Assembly: GCF_020731355.1 (NCBI RefSeq) | Contig: NZ_JAJFZK010000004.1 | Span: 1 to 64,000, forward strand | From: Bacillus sp. REN16 | Lineage (GTDB): Bacteria > Bacillota > Bacilli > Bacillales > Bacillaceae_L | Direction: 5' to 3' | DNA length: 64,000 nucleotides | In this document: positions 35,938 through 46,956 of the stretch, one piece after another | How the letters are laid out: every line of letters starts with the position of its first letter | How positions within the stretch are numbered: position 1 is the first letter of the stretch | Notes under the pieces: generated by a model | Database searches by the model: none | What the model saw: the letters and a program-made list of their open reading frames with translations, nothing else | What the model was told of the DNA's origin: nothing | Translations under genes and position numbers: made by a program

Positions 35938-36801
35938 TTGTTAAAAGACTTTTTTGTGAAAAAGAAAAAATATGCTTCGATTCCTTCAGAGCAAGCGAGA
36001 CAAGATGTTCCAGAAGGTATTATGAGCAAATGTCCTAATTGTAAAAAAATCATGTATACAAAGGAATTAATGAAAAACGATAAGGTATGCATGAACTGTG
36101 GCTATCACTATCAAATGACTGCCTATGAAAGAGTCGAAAGCTTACTTGATGAAGGATCTTTCATTGAATTTGATCATGATATGGTTTCTGAAAATCCACT
36201 CGGATTCCCGAATTATCTAGAAAAACTGAAGAAGGATCAAGATAAAACAGGTATTAATGAAGCCGTAGTAACGGGTGAAGGTATGATTGAAGGTAATCGA
36301 ATTATTTTAGCAATCATGGATTCAAGCTTCCGAATGGGAAGTATGGGTTCAGTTGTCGGTGAAAAAATTACAAGAGCAATTGAACAGGCAATGGAGGAAA
36401 AAGTTCCATTTCTTATTTTTACAGCTTCTGGTGGAGCTAGAATGCAAGAAGGTGTGCTTAGTTTAATGCAAATGGCAAAAACAAGTTCTGCCTTAAAGCT
36501 CTTTAGCAATCAAGGTGGCCTTATTATTTCGATAATGACTCATCCAACAACTGGTGGAGTCTCTGCAAGCTTTGCATCATTAGGAGACTTTAATTTTGCT
36601 GAGCCGGGTGCATTAATTGGTTTTGCTGGCAGAAGGATTATTGAGCAAACCATTCGTGAAGAACTTCCAGAAGATTTCCAAACAGCGGAGTTTCTATTAA
36701 AACATGGTCAGTTGGATGCTGTCATCCACCGTCATGAATTAAAAGATACATTGGCGAATATAGTAGACATTCATGTGAATGGAGGTGCGGTAAATTGGTA
36801 G
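35938..36801 (+). CDS. accD: Acetyl-CoA carboxylase carboxyltransferase beta subunit
   Basis: With AccA it transfers CO2 from carboxybiotin to acetyl-CoA, forming malonyl-CoA. The 287-residue protein has an N-terminal zinc ribbon (Cys32, Cys35, Cys51, Cys54 in KCPNCKK and VCMNCGY) and a crotonase-like carboxyltransferase domain with [10 protein letters not shown] and [13 protein letters not shown]. The start is TTG at 35938, about eight bases after GAGGAGG. It overlaps accA by seven bases. Confidence 0.96.
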   Translation: MLKDFFVKKKKYASIPSEQARQDVPEGIMSKCPNCKKIMYTKELMKNDKVCMNCGYHYQMTAYERVESLLDEGSFIEFDHDMVSENPLGFPNYLEKLKKDQDKTGINEAVVTGEGMIEGNRIILAIMDSSFRMGSMGSVVGEKITRAIEQAMEEKVPFLIFTASGGARMQEGVLSLMQMAKTSSALKLFSNQGGLIISIMTHPTTGGVSASFASLGDFNFAEPGALIGFAGRRIIEQTIREELPEDFQTAEFLLKHGQLDAVIHRHELKDTLANIVDIHVNGGAVNW

Positions 36802-37775
36802 GCGAACTAGAATTTGAGAAACCAGTCGTAGAATTGAAAAAAAAGATTGCTGAGCTCAAAGATTTTACAAGTGACTCAAATGTAGATCTTTCAGATGAAA
36901 TTTCCAAGCTAGAATCGAGACTTCAAAAACTGGAGAATGACATTTATAGTCATTTGAAACCGTGGGATCGTGTACAGATTGCCCGCCATCCAGACAGACC
37001 AACAACCCTTGATTACATGGAACGTATTTTTACAAACTTTTTCGAGTGTCATGGTGATCGCTATTATGGTGACGATGCTGCCATTGTTGGTGGAATTGCT
37101 AAATTCCATGGATTACCTGTAACTGTAATTGGCCACCAACGAGGAAAAGATACGAAAGAAAACATTAGAAGAAATTTTGGTATGCCACATCCTGAAGGAT
37201 ATCGTAAGGCTCTTCGTTTAATGAAGCAGGCCGAAAAATTTAACCGTCCAATTATTTGCTTTATTGATACAAAAGGTGCTTATCCAGGTAAAGCAGCGGA
37301 AGAACGAGGACAAAGTGAGGCTATTGCAAAAAACCTTTTTGAAATGGCAAGCTTAGCTGTTCCAGTTATTTGTATCGTTATCGGAGAAGGTGGAAGTGGA
37401 GGAGCCCTTGCATTAGGAGTAGGAAATTACATCCATATGCTTGAAAATTCAACGTATTCTGTTATTTCTCCTGAAGGAGCAGCAGCGTTACTATGGAAGG
37501 ATGCAAGTCTTGCGAAAAAGGCAGCAGAGTCTATGAAAATTACCGCTCCAGACCTAAAAGGACTAGGAATTGTGGATGAAATCATCCCTGAAGTTAGGGG
37601 CGGTGCTCATAAGGATGTTGCAGAACAGGCAGCTTTCATTGATACAGTTCTTTTACAATCATTAAAAGAATTGCGCAAATTAAACAACGATGAGTTAATT
37701 CAGCAACGCTATCAAAAATACAAAAAGATCGGCCAATTTAAAATAGCTGAAGAAGAATATATCGGAGTTCAGTAA
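36795..37775 (+). CDS. accA: Acetyl-CoA carboxylase carboxyltransferase alpha subunit
   Basis: Forms the A2D2 carboxyltransferase with AccD. The 326-residue protein has the helical N terminus [16 protein letters not shown], the [15 protein letters not shown] segment, [11 protein letters not shown]-like [31 protein letters not shown] and [17 protein letters not shown] start at 36795 lies within accD and has GGAGGTG at 36781-36787. The overlap suggests equal synthesis of both subunits. A terminator follows. Confidence 0.97.
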   Translation: MVGELEFEKPVVELKKKIAELKDFTSDSNVDLSDEISKLESRLQKLENDIYSHLKPWDRVQIARHPDRPTTLDYMERIFTNFFECHGDRYYGDDAAIVGGIAKFHGLPVTVIGHQRGKDTKENIRRNFGMPHPEGYRKALRLMKQAEKFNRPIICFIDTKGAYPGKAAEERGQSEAIAKNLFEMASLAVPVICIVIGEGGSGGALALGVGNYIHMLENSTYSVISPEGAAALLWKDASLAKKAAESMKITAPDLKGLGIVDEIIPEVRGGAHKDVAEQAAFIDTVLLQSLKELRKLNNDELIQQRYQKYKKIGQFKIAEEEYIGVQ

Positions 37776-37783
37776 AGGAGTAG

Positions 37784-37820
37784 ACGTGCATCTAACAATT
37801 GTTTAGAGCACGTTTTACTT
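37784..37820 (+). terminator. Terminator of accDA
   Basis: ACGTGC and TCTAAC pair with GTTTAGA and GCACGT around an AATT loop, followed by TTTACTTT. Confidence 0.75.
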
Positions 37821-38075
37821 TGTGTTGCGTGAAACTGTCATTGCGCATTTGAATGATAAATAATTAGGCAACCATCCATTTAAAATTGGATGTAATGTTT
37901 GAAATTCCCCTCCTAAAGAAAATTCTCCATTTTTCTTTGTTTTTTGACACAAGTTAACACATTTTTCACTATTTATTACGTTTTCATAGCTTGTTTTACT
38001 TATATATTAGTGTTATTTTATACATATTGCGAAAGAATAGTATAAGCGAATTAATAAGCTAATTTTACGATTATT
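37821..38075 (+). other. AT-rich interval before pfkA
   Basis: No gene is seen. A TTGACA at 37944-37949 could be a -35 element, but the -10 at proper spacing (CACTAT) is poor. The pfkA promoter is probably within this stretch, upstream of the repeat at 38076. Confidence 0.35.
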
Positions 38076-39181
<1,106 letters not shown>

Positions 39182-39217
39182 TAAAGACTTCGGTATAATT
39201 CATTGTGGAAGTGTTGG

Positions 39218-39242
39218 TAATCGCTTATAAAATAAGCGATTA
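39218..39242 (+). other. Intercistronic hairpin between pfkA and pyk
   Basis: Perfect 11-bp stem TAATCGCTTAT / ATAAGCGATTA with an AAA loop, ending four bases before the pyk ribosome-binding site. There is no T run, so it is not an ordinary terminator; an mRNA processing or stability element is possible. Confidence 0.6.
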
Positions 39243-39259
39243 TAGAGGAGGAAAATGTA

Positions 39260-41020
39260 ATGAGAAAAACAAAAATAGTATGTACGATAGGACCAGCTAG
39301 TGAAAGTATCGAAAAACTTGTTGCTTTAGCTAATGCTGGAATGAATGTAGCGAGATTGAACTTTTCACATGGTGACTTTGAAGAACACGGAGCTCGAATT
39401 AAAAATATCCGTGAAGCTTCTAAAATAACTGGAAAGAATATTGCGATATTATTAGATACAAAAGGCCCGGAAATCCGTACAAATACAATGGAAAATGGGG
39501 CAATCGATTTAGTTGAGGGTTCAAATATCACGATTTCAATGGATGAAGTAGTGGGTACAACTGAAAAATTCTCGATTACATATCCAGGTCTTATAGAGGA
39601 TGTTCATCCAGGTTCAAAAATTCTATTAGATGACGGACTAATAGGTCTCGAAGTAGTAGAAATTAATCAACAGAAACGTGAAATTCTTACAAAAGTATTA
39701 AATAGTGGAACATTAAAAAATAAAAAGGGTGTAAACGTACCAGGTGTAAGTGTTAATTTACCAGGTATTACTGAAAAAGATGCGAAGGACATTATTTTCG
39801 GGGTCCAACAAGATGTAGATTACATTGCAGCTTCCTTCGTTCGTCGTGCTTCAGACGTGTTAGAAATCAGAGAATTACTGGAAGAAAATAAAGGTGAAGC
39901 AATTCAAATCATTCCTAAAATTGAAAACCAAGAGGGTGTCGATAATATCGATGAAATCCTAGAGGTTTCAGATGGACTTATGGTAGCACGTGGTGACTTA
40001 GGTGTAGAAATACCTGCTGAGGAAGTACCGCTTGTTCAAAAGGATTTAATTAAAAAATGTAATGCTGCAGGTAAACCAGTGATTACAGCAACTCAAATGC
40101 TTGATTCTATGCAACGTAATCCTAGACCTACTCGTGCAGAGGCTAGTGACGTTGCGAATGCAATTTTTGACGGCACGGATGCGATTATGCTATCTGGTGA
40201 GACAGCTGCTGGTACATACCCAGTTGAGGCAGTTCAAACGATGCATAATATTGCTTCCCGCGCTGAAAAAGCTTTAGTTCATCGAGAAATTTTATCTAAT
40301 CGCAGTAGACTCTCTGGTATTACGATTACGGATGCAATTGGTCAATCAGTTGCCCATACTGCACTGAACCTTGATGCTTCTGCAATTGTAACACCTACTG
40401 AAAGCGGACATACTGCAAGAATGATTTCAAAATACCGTCCAAAAGCGCCAATCATTGCTGTAACAGCGAATGAATCGACAACTAGAAAGCTTTCACTTGT
40501 TTGGGGTGTATATCCACAAACAGGAAATGTGGCAAAATCTACAGATGAAATGCTTGATAACTCTGTTGATGTAGCATTAGGTACTGGTATTATTAAACCA
40601 GGTGATTTAGTAGTCATTACAGCTGGTGTGCCAGTTGGAGAATGCGGTACAACCAATATTATGAAGATTCATGTTGTTGGTAATACAATTGCTAATGGAC
40701 AAGGAATCGGCAGAAAATCAGCTTTTGGAAAAGTTGTAGTAGCCCATACTAGTGAAGAAGCTGAAGCAAAAATGTATGATGGAGCGGTCCTTGTAACACC
40801 TGCAACTGACCGTGACATGGTAAAATACGTCGAGCAGGCTTCTGCGTTAATAACAGAAGAAGGCGGACTTACAAGCCATGCAGCAGTAGTAGGATTAAGC
40901 ATCGGAATTCCTGTTATTGTCGGAGTTGAAAATGCAACAACTTTATTAAAAGATGGACAGGATATCACTGTTGATTCCGCTCGTGGAGTTATATACGAAG
41001 GACATGCGAATGTTCTATAA
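39260..41020 (+). CDS. pyk: Pyruvate kinase with C-terminal PEP-utiliser domain
   Basis: Transfers phosphate from PEP to ADP in the last step of glycolysis. The 586-residue protein begins [16 protein letters not shown]. It has the K/Mg site [18 protein letters not shown] and [12 protein letters not shown], and ATQMLDSM. The extra C-terminal domain typical of Bacillus/Geobacillus enzymes carries the PEP-utiliser signature [19 protein letters not shown] (His-containing, catalytic role not established). GAGGAGG precedes the ATG. Cotranscription with pfkA is likely. Confidence 0.97.
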   Translation: MRKTKIVCTIGPASESIEKLVALANAGMNVARLNFSHGDFEEHGARIKNIREASKITGKNIAILLDTKGPEIRTNTMENGAIDLVEGSNITISMDEVVGTTEKFSITYPGLIEDVHPGSKILLDDGLIGLEVVEINQQKREILTKVLNSGTLKNKKGVNVPGVSVNLPGITEKDAKDIIFGVQQDVDYIAASFVRRASDVLEIRELLEENKGEAIQIIPKIENQEGVDNIDEILEVSDGLMVARGDLGVEIPAEEVPLVQKDLIKKCNAAGKPVITATQMLDSMQRNPRPTRAEASDVANAIFDGTDAIMLSGETAAGTYPVEAVQTMHNIASRAEKALVHREILSNRSRLSGITITDAIGQSVAHTALNLDASAIVTPTESGHTARMISKYRPKAPIIAVTANESTTRKLSLVWGVYPQTGNVAKSTDEMLDNSVDVALGTGIIKPGDLVVITAGVPVGECGTTNIMKIHVVGNTIANGQGIGRKSAFGKVVVAHTSEEAEAKMYDGAVLVTPATDRDMVKYVEQASALITEEGGLTSHAAVVGLSIGIPVIVGVENATTLLKDGQDITVDSARGVIYEGHANVL

Positions 41021-41025
41021 GAATG

Positions 41026-41050
41026 GAGAAGGGAAACCTTCTCTTTTTTC
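41026..41050 (+). terminator. Terminator of pyk
   Basis: GAGAAGG / CCTTCTC stem with loop GAAA and a T6 run. Confidence 0.92.
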
Positions 41051-41127
41051 ATTATGTTTTTGACTACTTTTTTGTGATTAGGAAACGTATAATAGAAGAA
41101 AAGCCTTCATTACCCAAGGAGGATTAT

Positions 41128-41520
41128 ATGAGAGTTTTACTAGCATTAATTATCATTGTACCTGCTCTTGAAATAAGTGTTCTAATTTTTTCAGGAAAGA
41201 CAATTGGAGTTCCGCTTACATTTCTATTAATCATTCTTACAGGAGTATTAGGTGCATGGCTTGCCAAGAAACAAGGCATAGAAACGATTAGACGGGCTCA
41301 GCAACAGATGGACCTTGGACAGGTGCCAGGTGAAGCAATAATGGACGGAATATGTATTCTAATAGGTGCTATTTTGCTTTTAACTCCGGGTTACATTTCC
41401 GATTTGACAGGGCTCCTGCTACTCTTACCAGTAACGAGAAATTCTATTAAACCTGTTATAGCAAACTGGATTAGACGGAGAATTGATAAAGGAAACTTTA
41501 CAGTTATACGTCGTTGGTGA
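41128..41520 (+). CDS. fxsA: FxsA family membrane protein
   Basis: The 130-residue protein has hydrophobic segments at about 2-20, 28-45 and 70-100 and the family features EISVLIF, GVLGAWLAKKQG and LLTPGYISDLTGLLLLLP. FxsA in E. coli affects exclusion of phage T7 by F plasmids; the native role is unknown. Start at 41128 follows AAGGAGGA. A longer in-frame reading to 41023 overlaps the pyk terminator and is rejected. The B. subtilis equivalent is, to my memory, ytzA. Confidence 0.88.
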   Translation: MRVLLALIIIVPALEISVLIFSGKTIGVPLTFLLIILTGVLGAWLAKKQGIETIRRAQQQMDLGQVPGEAIMDGICILIGAILLLTPGYISDLTGLLLLLPVTRNSIKPVIANWIRRRIDKGNFTVIRRW

Positions 41521-41529
41521 TGAAAGGAG

Positions 41530-41555
41530 AAAAGCCATTGTGAATGGCTTTTTTG
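41530..41555 (+). terminator. Terminator of fxsA
   Basis: AAAAGCCATT / AATGGCTTTT stem with a 3-nt loop and T run. Confidence 0.9.
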
Positions 41556-41556
41556 T

Positions 41557-41585
41557 TGTCTAGTTCCAGGCGCCTTGCACTTTTC
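41557..41585. repeat. Collapsed repeat A (ends only)
   Basis: TGTCTAGTTCCAGGCGCC followed directly by a TTGCACTTTTC-like end. The first and last parts of repeat A are joined, with the roughly 90-bp middle missing. Confidence 0.6.
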
Positions 41586-41589
41586 TTAT

Positions 41590-42705
41590 TTATGCTTCTT
41601 TTCCGATAATAAAATTCCATACATCCTTGAATACACCAGTTGTATATAAAGTCCTTATGATGACTAATATCACTGGCCCAATAATCAGTCCGATGAAACC
41701 GAATAGTTGAAACCCAATAAATAGAGATATTAAGGTTGCCAAGGGATCTAATCCAATACTTGATGAAATCACCTTCGGCTCCATAACCTGTCGCTGTACA
41801 ATTACCACTAAGTATAAAATACCAAGTCCGATGGCTAGTGGGATATCCCCGCTAAAAGCGGAGTATATAATCCACGGTACAAACACGAGCCCTGTTCCTA
41901 AATATGGGAGAAGATCAACAAGTCCAATTAACAAGGCAATTGTAATTGCGTAATCAACACGTAATATTAATAAACCAACCAACACGATTCCAGCAGTAAT
42001 CGAAATGAGGGTTGCTTGAGCTTTAATAAAACCAAATAAAGCTTTCTTTAATTCTATAAACACGGATTTTCCACTTGTTCTAGCTTTTACAGGGATAAAC
42101 TTTCGCCCCAAGATAATGAATTTGTTCCAATCCTTACTAATGAAAAAAGTGGCTAACAGTGAAAACACGATAACGGTCGCTGCGTTTGGCAACCAACCGA
42201 GAAATTTGGGTATATTTTCCAAGAAGGCTTTTACAAACTCTCCGACATTCGTCGCAATGGTACTACCTACATTGCTTACATTATCCATGATGGTTTGTTG
42301 TTGACCTTGATCCAAATTGTCGAACATACTTGTTAATCTCTCATAAAAAGGAATAATTTGACCAACTATTAAATTTTCAAAATAAACGACAAGCTTTTCA
42401 AAATGCTGTGGAACCTCTTTTGCTAAATAATTTGCTCCTGAAATAATTTCAGCAATTAATAATGTTAGTAAGCCTGTGACAATCCCAAATACAAGGAAGA
42501 TCCCTATAAATACGGATAAACCTCGAGGCATTCGTCCTCTGCGTTCCAAAAAATTTACTAGAGGATTAATGAGGAAAGCTATTAATAAAGCAAAAATAAA
42601 CGGATAGGTAAGCTTAAATAAAAAATAAACCAATACGAAACCAGTAACTACTAGCGCAATAACCAATAAGAATCGAAGAAAACCGTATACATAGTTAATA
42701 TTCAA
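41590..42705 (-). CDS. ytvI: AI-2E family transporter (PerM-like) YtvI
   Basis: The 371-residue polytopic membrane protein has about seven to eight hydrophobic segments. It has the family's central soluble region (residues 75-150), then GFIKAQATLISITAG, GLVDLLPYLGTGLVFVPW and a final hydrophobic pair. Substrate unknown; relatives include Na/H antiporters and the E. coli AI-2 exporter TqsA. Start is TTG at 42705 with GGGAGG eight bases upstream on the minus strand. It is convergent with fxsA. Confidence 0.87.
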   Translation of the reverse strand: MNINYVYGFLRFLLVIALVVTGFVLVYFLFKLTYPFIFALLIAFLINPLVNFLERRGRMPRGLSVFIGIFLVFGIVTGLLTLLIAEIISGANYLAKEVPQHFEKLVVYFENLIVGQIIPFYERLTSMFDNLDQGQQQTIMDNVSNVGSTIATNVGEFVKAFLENIPKFLGWLPNAATVIVFSLLATFFISKDWNKFIILGRKFIPVKARTSGKSVFIELKKALFGFIKAQATLISITAGIVLVGLLILRVDYAITIALLIGLVDLLPYLGTGLVFVPWIIYSAFSGDIPLAIGLGILYLVVIVQRQVMEPKVISSSIGLDPLATLISLFIGFQLFGFIGLIIGPVILVIIRTLYTTGVFKDVWNFIIGKEA

Positions 42706-42970
42706 ACTTTTTCCTCCCTAGGTAATTCTTACATATTATTTTACAATCACTTAGAAAACTTTAAAAGTAAATTACGAAGAATTGAATAATAATGTTTCCA
42801 ATTATGGAGAAAAATTTGCGAATATGATATTATACGTAAGAGCGAGTGAAAATTTCGTGAACAAACTGCAAAATACCACAAAATTAGCTAAAACTATTTT
42901 AGATGACTAATCTAAGTATTCGGCTCGGTTAACTAGTTAAAGAGATATCCTAGTAAATAATATTTTTGTG

Positions 42971-42986
42971 TGATAATAGTTTATCA
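42971..42986. promoter_or_regulatory. Perfect dyad upstream of the citZ promoter
   Basis: TGATAA-TAGT-TTATCA lies about 20 bp before the -35 element. CcpC, the citrate-responsive repressor of citZ in B. subtilis, binds ATAA/TTAT dyads, though usually with wider spacing. The assignment is tentative. Confidence 0.35.
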
Positions 42987-43006
42987 GGGAAAATAGTCTC
43001 TTTTGA

Positions 43007-43035
43007 TTCACAAAACTCTGATTTTTTATTATAAT
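43007..43035 (+). promoter_or_regulatory. Candidate sigma-A promoter of citZ-icd-mdh
   Basis: TTCACA (43007-43012), a 17-bp spacer and a perfect TATAAT (43030-43035). The leader would be about 210 nt. Confidence 0.6.
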
Positions 43036-43133
43036 AGAGTCGAGAGTTACAACATTTCTACATATCACTTGCTACTACTCTTACTTGTCACAATATTATT
43101 TTGATATTTGTGACTTCGCGTGATTTTTGAAAA

Positions 43134-43149
43134 ATGAAAGCATTTACTT
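43134..43149 (+). promoter_or_regulatory. Candidate cre site in the citZ leader
   Basis: ATGAAAGCATTTACTT differs from the CcpA consensus at two positions. It is about 90 bp downstream of the inferred start, where CcpA could act as a roadblock. Confidence 0.4.
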
Positions 43150-43256
43150 CACGAAATGATGGGTACTTAACGCATTCTCGATGTTTTAATTTTGAGCATG
43201 CGCTCATTTTACCTCTTTTTAGGGGGTAGGGGAATATGAAAAAAGGAGAGGGTCAT

Positions 43257-44375
43257 ATGACAGCAACAAAGGGTCTTGAAGGAATTGTAGCTACAACATC
43301 TTCGGTCAGTTCAATTATTGATGACACATTAACGTATGCGGGTTTTGATATTGATGATTTAGCTGAAAACGCTAGTTTTGAAGAAGTTGTCTACCTGTTA
43401 TGGCATAGAAAACTTCCAAATAAAGAGGAGTTAGCTGAATTAAAACAGCAGATTGCTGAAAATGCAGGTCTTCCGCAAGAAGTATTAAATCATTTCAAAA
43501 CATACCCAATTGATAAGGTTCATCCAATGGCGGCTCTTCGCTCAGCAGTTTCACTGTTAGGACTGTTTGATGATGAAGCAGATGTAATGGATCCGGAAGC
43601 AAATTATCGTAAGGCAATTCGTCTTCAAGCAAAATTACCTACAATTGTTACCGCTTTTTCTCGTGTACGCAAAGGATTAGAGCCAGTTGCTCCACGCACT
43701 GACCTAAGCTTTGCTGGAAACTTTTTGTATATGCTAAGCGGTCAAGAACCAAGTGAAATAGCAGAAGAAGCATTCAATAAAGCATTAGTTCTACATGCTG
43801 ACCATGAACTGAATGCATCCACTTTCACAGCCCGTGTTTGTGTTGCTACGCTTTCTGATATTTATTCAGGTGTAACAGCTGCAATTGGCGCATTAAAAGG
43901 TCCACTTCACGGTGGTGCAAACGAAGCAGTTATGAAAATGCTTTCCGAAATCGGGGAAGTTGAAAATGTTGAAAATTATATCAAGACGAAGTTAGCTAAT
44001 AAGGAAAAAATCATGGGATTCGGCCACAGGGTTTACCGTAAAGGTGACCCGCGTGCAAAACACTTGAAGGCAATGTCTCAAAAGTTAACAACGATTACTG
44101 GCGAACCTAAATGGTATGAAATGTCAACTGCAATTGAAAAAATTGTAACAAGTCAAAAACCATTACCACCAAATGTTGACTTCTACTCAGCATCTGTATA
44201 CCATAGCTTAGGTATTGATCATGATTTATTTACACCAATTTTTGCAGTAAGCCGTGTTTCTGGTTGGATAGCTCATATTCTAGAGCAATATGATAACAAC
44301 CGTTTAATCCGCCCACGAGCTGAATATACTGGTCCAGGAATGCAGCAATACGTTCCAATTGACCAAAGAGGTTAA
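43257..44375 (+). CDS. citZ: Citrate synthase
   Basis: Condenses acetyl-CoA and oxaloacetate to citrate. The 372-residue protein equals the B. subtilis CitZ length. It has VLHADHELNASTFTARV and GPLHGGANEAVMKML with active-site His residues. GFGHRVYRKGDPRA and the C-terminal catalytic Asp in NVDFYSASVYHSLG are also present. The ATG at 43257 is preceded by AAGGAGAGGG; an in-frame ATG at 43236 would add seven residues but lies before that strong site. It heads the citZ-icd-mdh cluster. Confidence 0.97.
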   Translation: MTATKGLEGIVATTSSVSSIIDDTLTYAGFDIDDLAENASFEEVVYLLWHRKLPNKEELAELKQQIAENAGLPQEVLNHFKTYPIDKVHPMAALRSAVSLLGLFDDEADVMDPEANYRKAIRLQAKLPTIVTAFSRVRKGLEPVAPRTDLSFAGNFLYMLSGQEPSEIAEEAFNKALVLHADHELNASTFTARVCVATLSDIYSGVTAAIGALKGPLHGGANEAVMKMLSEIGEVENVENYIKTKLANKEKIMGFGHRVYRKGDPRAKHLKAMSQKLTTITGEPKWYEMSTAIEKIVTSQKPLPPNVDFYSASVYHSLGIDHDLFTPIFAVSRVSGWIAHILEQYDNNRLIRPRAEYTGPGMQQYVPIDQRG

Positions 44376-44403
44376 TAAATCTAACAATATAAATATTAGA
44401 AAA

Positions 44404-44438
44404 AAGCATATCAGGAGAAATTTCCTCCTGAGATGCTT
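44404..44438 (+). other. Hairpin between citZ and icd
   Basis: AAGCAT and TCAGGAG pair with CTCCTGA and ATGCTT. The tail is CTTATG rather than a T run. It may be a weak terminator or an mRNA-stability element that sets relative expression of citZ and icd. Confidence 0.55.
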
Positions 44439-44464
44439 CTTATGAACTTTAGGAGGTAATACTA

Positions 44465-45733
44465 GTGGCAGGAGAAAAAATTACAGTTTCCAATGGTGTA
44501 CTAAACGTACCAAATAATCCAATTATTCCATTTATTGAAGGTGACGGAATTGGTCCAGATATTTGGGCCGCGGCGTCACGTGTATTAGAGGCAGCTGTTG
44601 GAAAAGCATACAACGGCGAAAAATCAATTGTTTGGAAAGAAGTATTAGCAGGGGAAAAAGCTTTTAACCAAACTGGTGAATGGTTACCGGCTGAAACATT
44701 AGATCTTATTCGTGAGTACATAATTGCTATTAAAGGACCTCTTACTACACCAGTTGGTGGTGGTATTCGTTCATTAAACGTTGCATTACGTCAAGAATTA
44801 GATCTATTTACTTGTCTTCGTCCAGTACGTTATTTTACAGGTGTACCTTCACCAATTAAACGTCCAGAAGATACAGACATGGTAATCTTCCGTGAAAACA
44901 CAGAAGATATCTATGCTGGTATTGAATATGCACAAGGTTCTGAAGGCGTTCAAAAGTTGATTAACTTCTTACAAAATGAATTAGGTGTTAATAAAATCCG
45001 TTTCCCAGAAACTTCTGGAATTGGTATTAAGCCAGTTTCTGAAGAGGGAACAAAGCGTCTAGTACGTGCTGCTATTAACTATGCAATCGAACAAGGCCGC
45101 AAATCTGTAACTCTTGTACACAAAGGTAACATCATGAAGTTTACAGAAGGAGCATTCAAAAACTGGGGCTACGAGCTTGCTGAACAAGAATTTGGCGATA
45201 AAGTATTCACTTGGGCTCAATATGACCGCATCGTAGAAGAAGAAGGTAAAGATGCAGCTAATAAAGCACAAGCTGATGCTGAAGCAGCAGGCAAGATTAT
45301 TGTAAAAGATTCAATTGCTGATATCTTCTTACAACAAATCTTAACCCGTCCACGTGAATTTGATGTGGTAGCTACAATGAACTTAAACGGTGATTACATT
45401 TCTGATGCATTAGCTGCACAAGTTGGCGGAATCGGAATCGCACCTGGAGCTAACATTAACTATGAAACTGGACATGCCATTTTCGAAGCTACACATGGAA
45501 CTGCACCTAAATATGCTGGTTTAGACAAAGTTAACCCATCCTCTGTTCTATTATCAGGTGTATTAATGCTTGAACACCTTGGTTGGAATGAAGCAGCAGA
45601 TCTTATTATGAATTCAATGGAAAAAACAATTGAATCTAAAGTAGTAACATATGACTTTGCTCGTCTTATGGAAGGCGCAACAGAAGTAAAATGTTCAGAG
45701 TTTGCTGATGAACTAATCAAAAACTTGGGCTAA
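44465..45733 (+). CDS. icd: Isocitrate dehydrogenase (NADP)
   Basis: Oxidative decarboxylation of isocitrate to 2-oxoglutarate. The 422-residue protein has [11 protein letters not shown] and [17 protein letters not shown] with the substrate-binding Ser. [29 protein letters not shown], the metal-binding [17 protein letters not shown] and the NADP motif HGTAPKYAG also appear. GTG start at 44465, about eight bases after TAGGAGG. Confidence 0.97.
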   Translation: MAGEKITVSNGVLNVPNNPIIPFIEGDGIGPDIWAAASRVLEAAVGKAYNGEKSIVWKEVLAGEKAFNQTGEWLPAETLDLIREYIIAIKGPLTTPVGGGIRSLNVALRQELDLFTCLRPVRYFTGVPSPIKRPEDTDMVIFRENTEDIYAGIEYAQGSEGVQKLINFLQNELGVNKIRFPETSGIGIKPVSEEGTKRLVRAAINYAIEQGRKSVTLVHKGNIMKFTEGAFKNWGYELAEQEFGDKVFTWAQYDRIVEEEGKDAANKAQADAEAAGKIIVKDSIADIFLQQILTRPREFDVVATMNLNGDYISDALAAQVGGIGIAPGANINYETGHAIFEATHGTAPKYAGLDKVNPSSVLLSGVLMLEHLGWNEAADLIMNSMEKTIESKVVTYDFARLMEGATEVKCSEFADELIKNLG

Positions 45734-45742
45734 TCATAGATA

Positions 45743-45774
45743 TAAGTAACCGCCCTAATTAGGGCGGTTACTTA
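45743..45774 (+). other. Strong hairpin between icd and mdh
   Basis: Perfect 14-bp stem TAAGTAACCGCCCT / AGGGCGGTTACTTA with an AATT loop. It is not followed by a T run. It is likely an mRNA end-protecting or processing element between icd and mdh rather than a full terminator. Confidence 0.6.
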
Positions 45775-45797
45775 CATATGAATAGGGAGGATATAAT

Positions 45798-46739
45798 ATG
45801 AGTCAATTTAAACGGAAAAAAATCTCTGTAATTGGTAGTGGATTTACTGGTGCAACAACAGCTTTTCTGCTTGCTCAAAAGGAATTGGGAGACGTCGTTT
45901 TAGTTGATATTCCACAAATGGAGAACCCAACAAAAGGGAAAGCCTTAGATATGTTGGAAGCTAGTCCAGTTCAAGGATTTGATGCAAACATTACGGGTAC
46001 ATCAAACTATGAGGATACAGCTGATTCAGATATCGTAGTGATTACAGCAGGCATTGCTCGTAAACCTGGGATGAGTCGTGATGATCTTGTTCAAACAAAC
46101 CAAAAAATCATGAAAAGTGTTGCTCAGGAAATTGCAAAACATTCTCCAAATGGCTATATCATTGTTTTAACAAATCCAGTTGACGCTATGACATATACAG
46201 TGTTTCAGGAATCAGGGTTCCCCAAAAATCGTGTTATTGGCCAATCAGGCGTACTTGATACAGCAAGATTCCGAACATTTATTGCCCAGGAACTAAATCT
46301 ATCGGTAAAAGATATCACTGGATTTGTTCTTGGTGGTCATGGTGATGACATGGTGCCGCTTGTTCGTTACTCCTATGCAGGAGGCATTCCACTCGAAACT
46401 TTAATTCCAAAAGATCGCTTAGAAGAAATAGTTGAACGTACACGTAAAGGTGGCGGTGAAATCGTCAACCTATTAGGAAATGGAAGTGCTTATTATGCAC
46501 CAGCTGCTTCCCTAGTGGAGATGGTTGAAGCTATATTAAAAGACCAGCGACGTGTCTTACCTGCAATTGCATATTTAGAAGGTGAATATGGATTTACTGG
46601 AATTTACCTTGGCGTTCCAACCATTCTAGGTGCAAATGGTATTGAAAAAATTATTGAACTTGAACTTACAGAACAGGAAAAAGCAGAACTTGCAAAATCG
46701 GCTGCTTCCGTAAAAAATGTCATGAATATACTTGCATAA
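45798..46739 (+). CDS. mdh: Malate dehydrogenase
   Basis: NAD-dependent oxidation of malate to oxaloacetate. The 313-residue LDH-like enzyme has the dinucleotide motif [10 protein letters not shown] and acidic LVDIPQ, which favours NAD. The substrate loop [14 protein letters not shown] carries the MDH-specific Arg, and [14 protein letters not shown] holds the catalytic His. GGGAGGA precedes the ATG. Confidence 0.97.
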   Translation: MSQFKRKKISVIGSGFTGATTAFLLAQKELGDVVLVDIPQMENPTKGKALDMLEASPVQGFDANITGTSNYEDTADSDIVVITAGIARKPGMSRDDLVQTNQKIMKSVAQEIAKHSPNGYIIVLTNPVDAMTYTVFQESGFPKNRVIGQSGVLDTARFRTFIAQELNLSVKDITGFVLGGHGDDMVPLVRYSYAGGIPLETLIPKDRLEEIVERTRKGGGEIVNLLGNGSAYYAPAASLVEMVEAILKDQRRVLPAIAYLEGEYGFTGIYLGVPTILGANGIEKIIELELTEQEKAELAKSAASVKNVMNILA

Positions 46740-46752
46740 TCATAGAATTAAG

Positions 46753-46871
46753 AGAAAAGCGCAAGGTGCCTGTCTATCGGCGACAAGTATAAGAAAAGCG
46801 CTGATAGAAGGCGCACTTTGCCTTCAGAAGCGATTGGCTAGACCCAAGAGCCGATGGCGCCTGGACTAGAC
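46753..46871 (-). repeat. Dispersed repeat A, full copy (minus orientation)
   Basis: Read on the minus strand it starts GTCTAGTCCAGGCGCC and ends CACCTTGCGCTTTTC. The ATCGGC/GCCGAT stem is kept as in the copy at 22033. Confidence 0.75.
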
Positions 46872-46882
46872 ATCGAATAAAG

Positions 46883-46906
46883 ATTCGGGGTTCCCCCGAA
46901 TTTTTT
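46883..46906 (+). terminator. Terminator after mdh
   Basis: ATTCGGGG / CCCCGAAT stem with a 3-nt loop and T6. It lies beyond the repeat, about 145 bp after the mdh stop. Confidence 0.9.
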
Positions 46907-46956
46907 ATACATAAACTTGTAATCGTTTTCATTTTAATGGAGGTGCGACCCTTTTC

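Larger units (their letters stand above)
42706..43256. other. Regulatory interval between ytvI and citZ
   Basis: About 550 bp without a gene. It contains the citZ promoter, a 16-bp perfect dyad upstream of it, a cre-like site downstream, and an A/T-rich part toward ytvI. I see no repeat or reading frame of note in the rest. Confidence 0.6.

Noticed and set aside
41060-41093. TTGACT and TATAAT before fxsA as a promoter
   Set aside because: The spacer is 22 bp, too long for sigma-A; only the -10 looks good.
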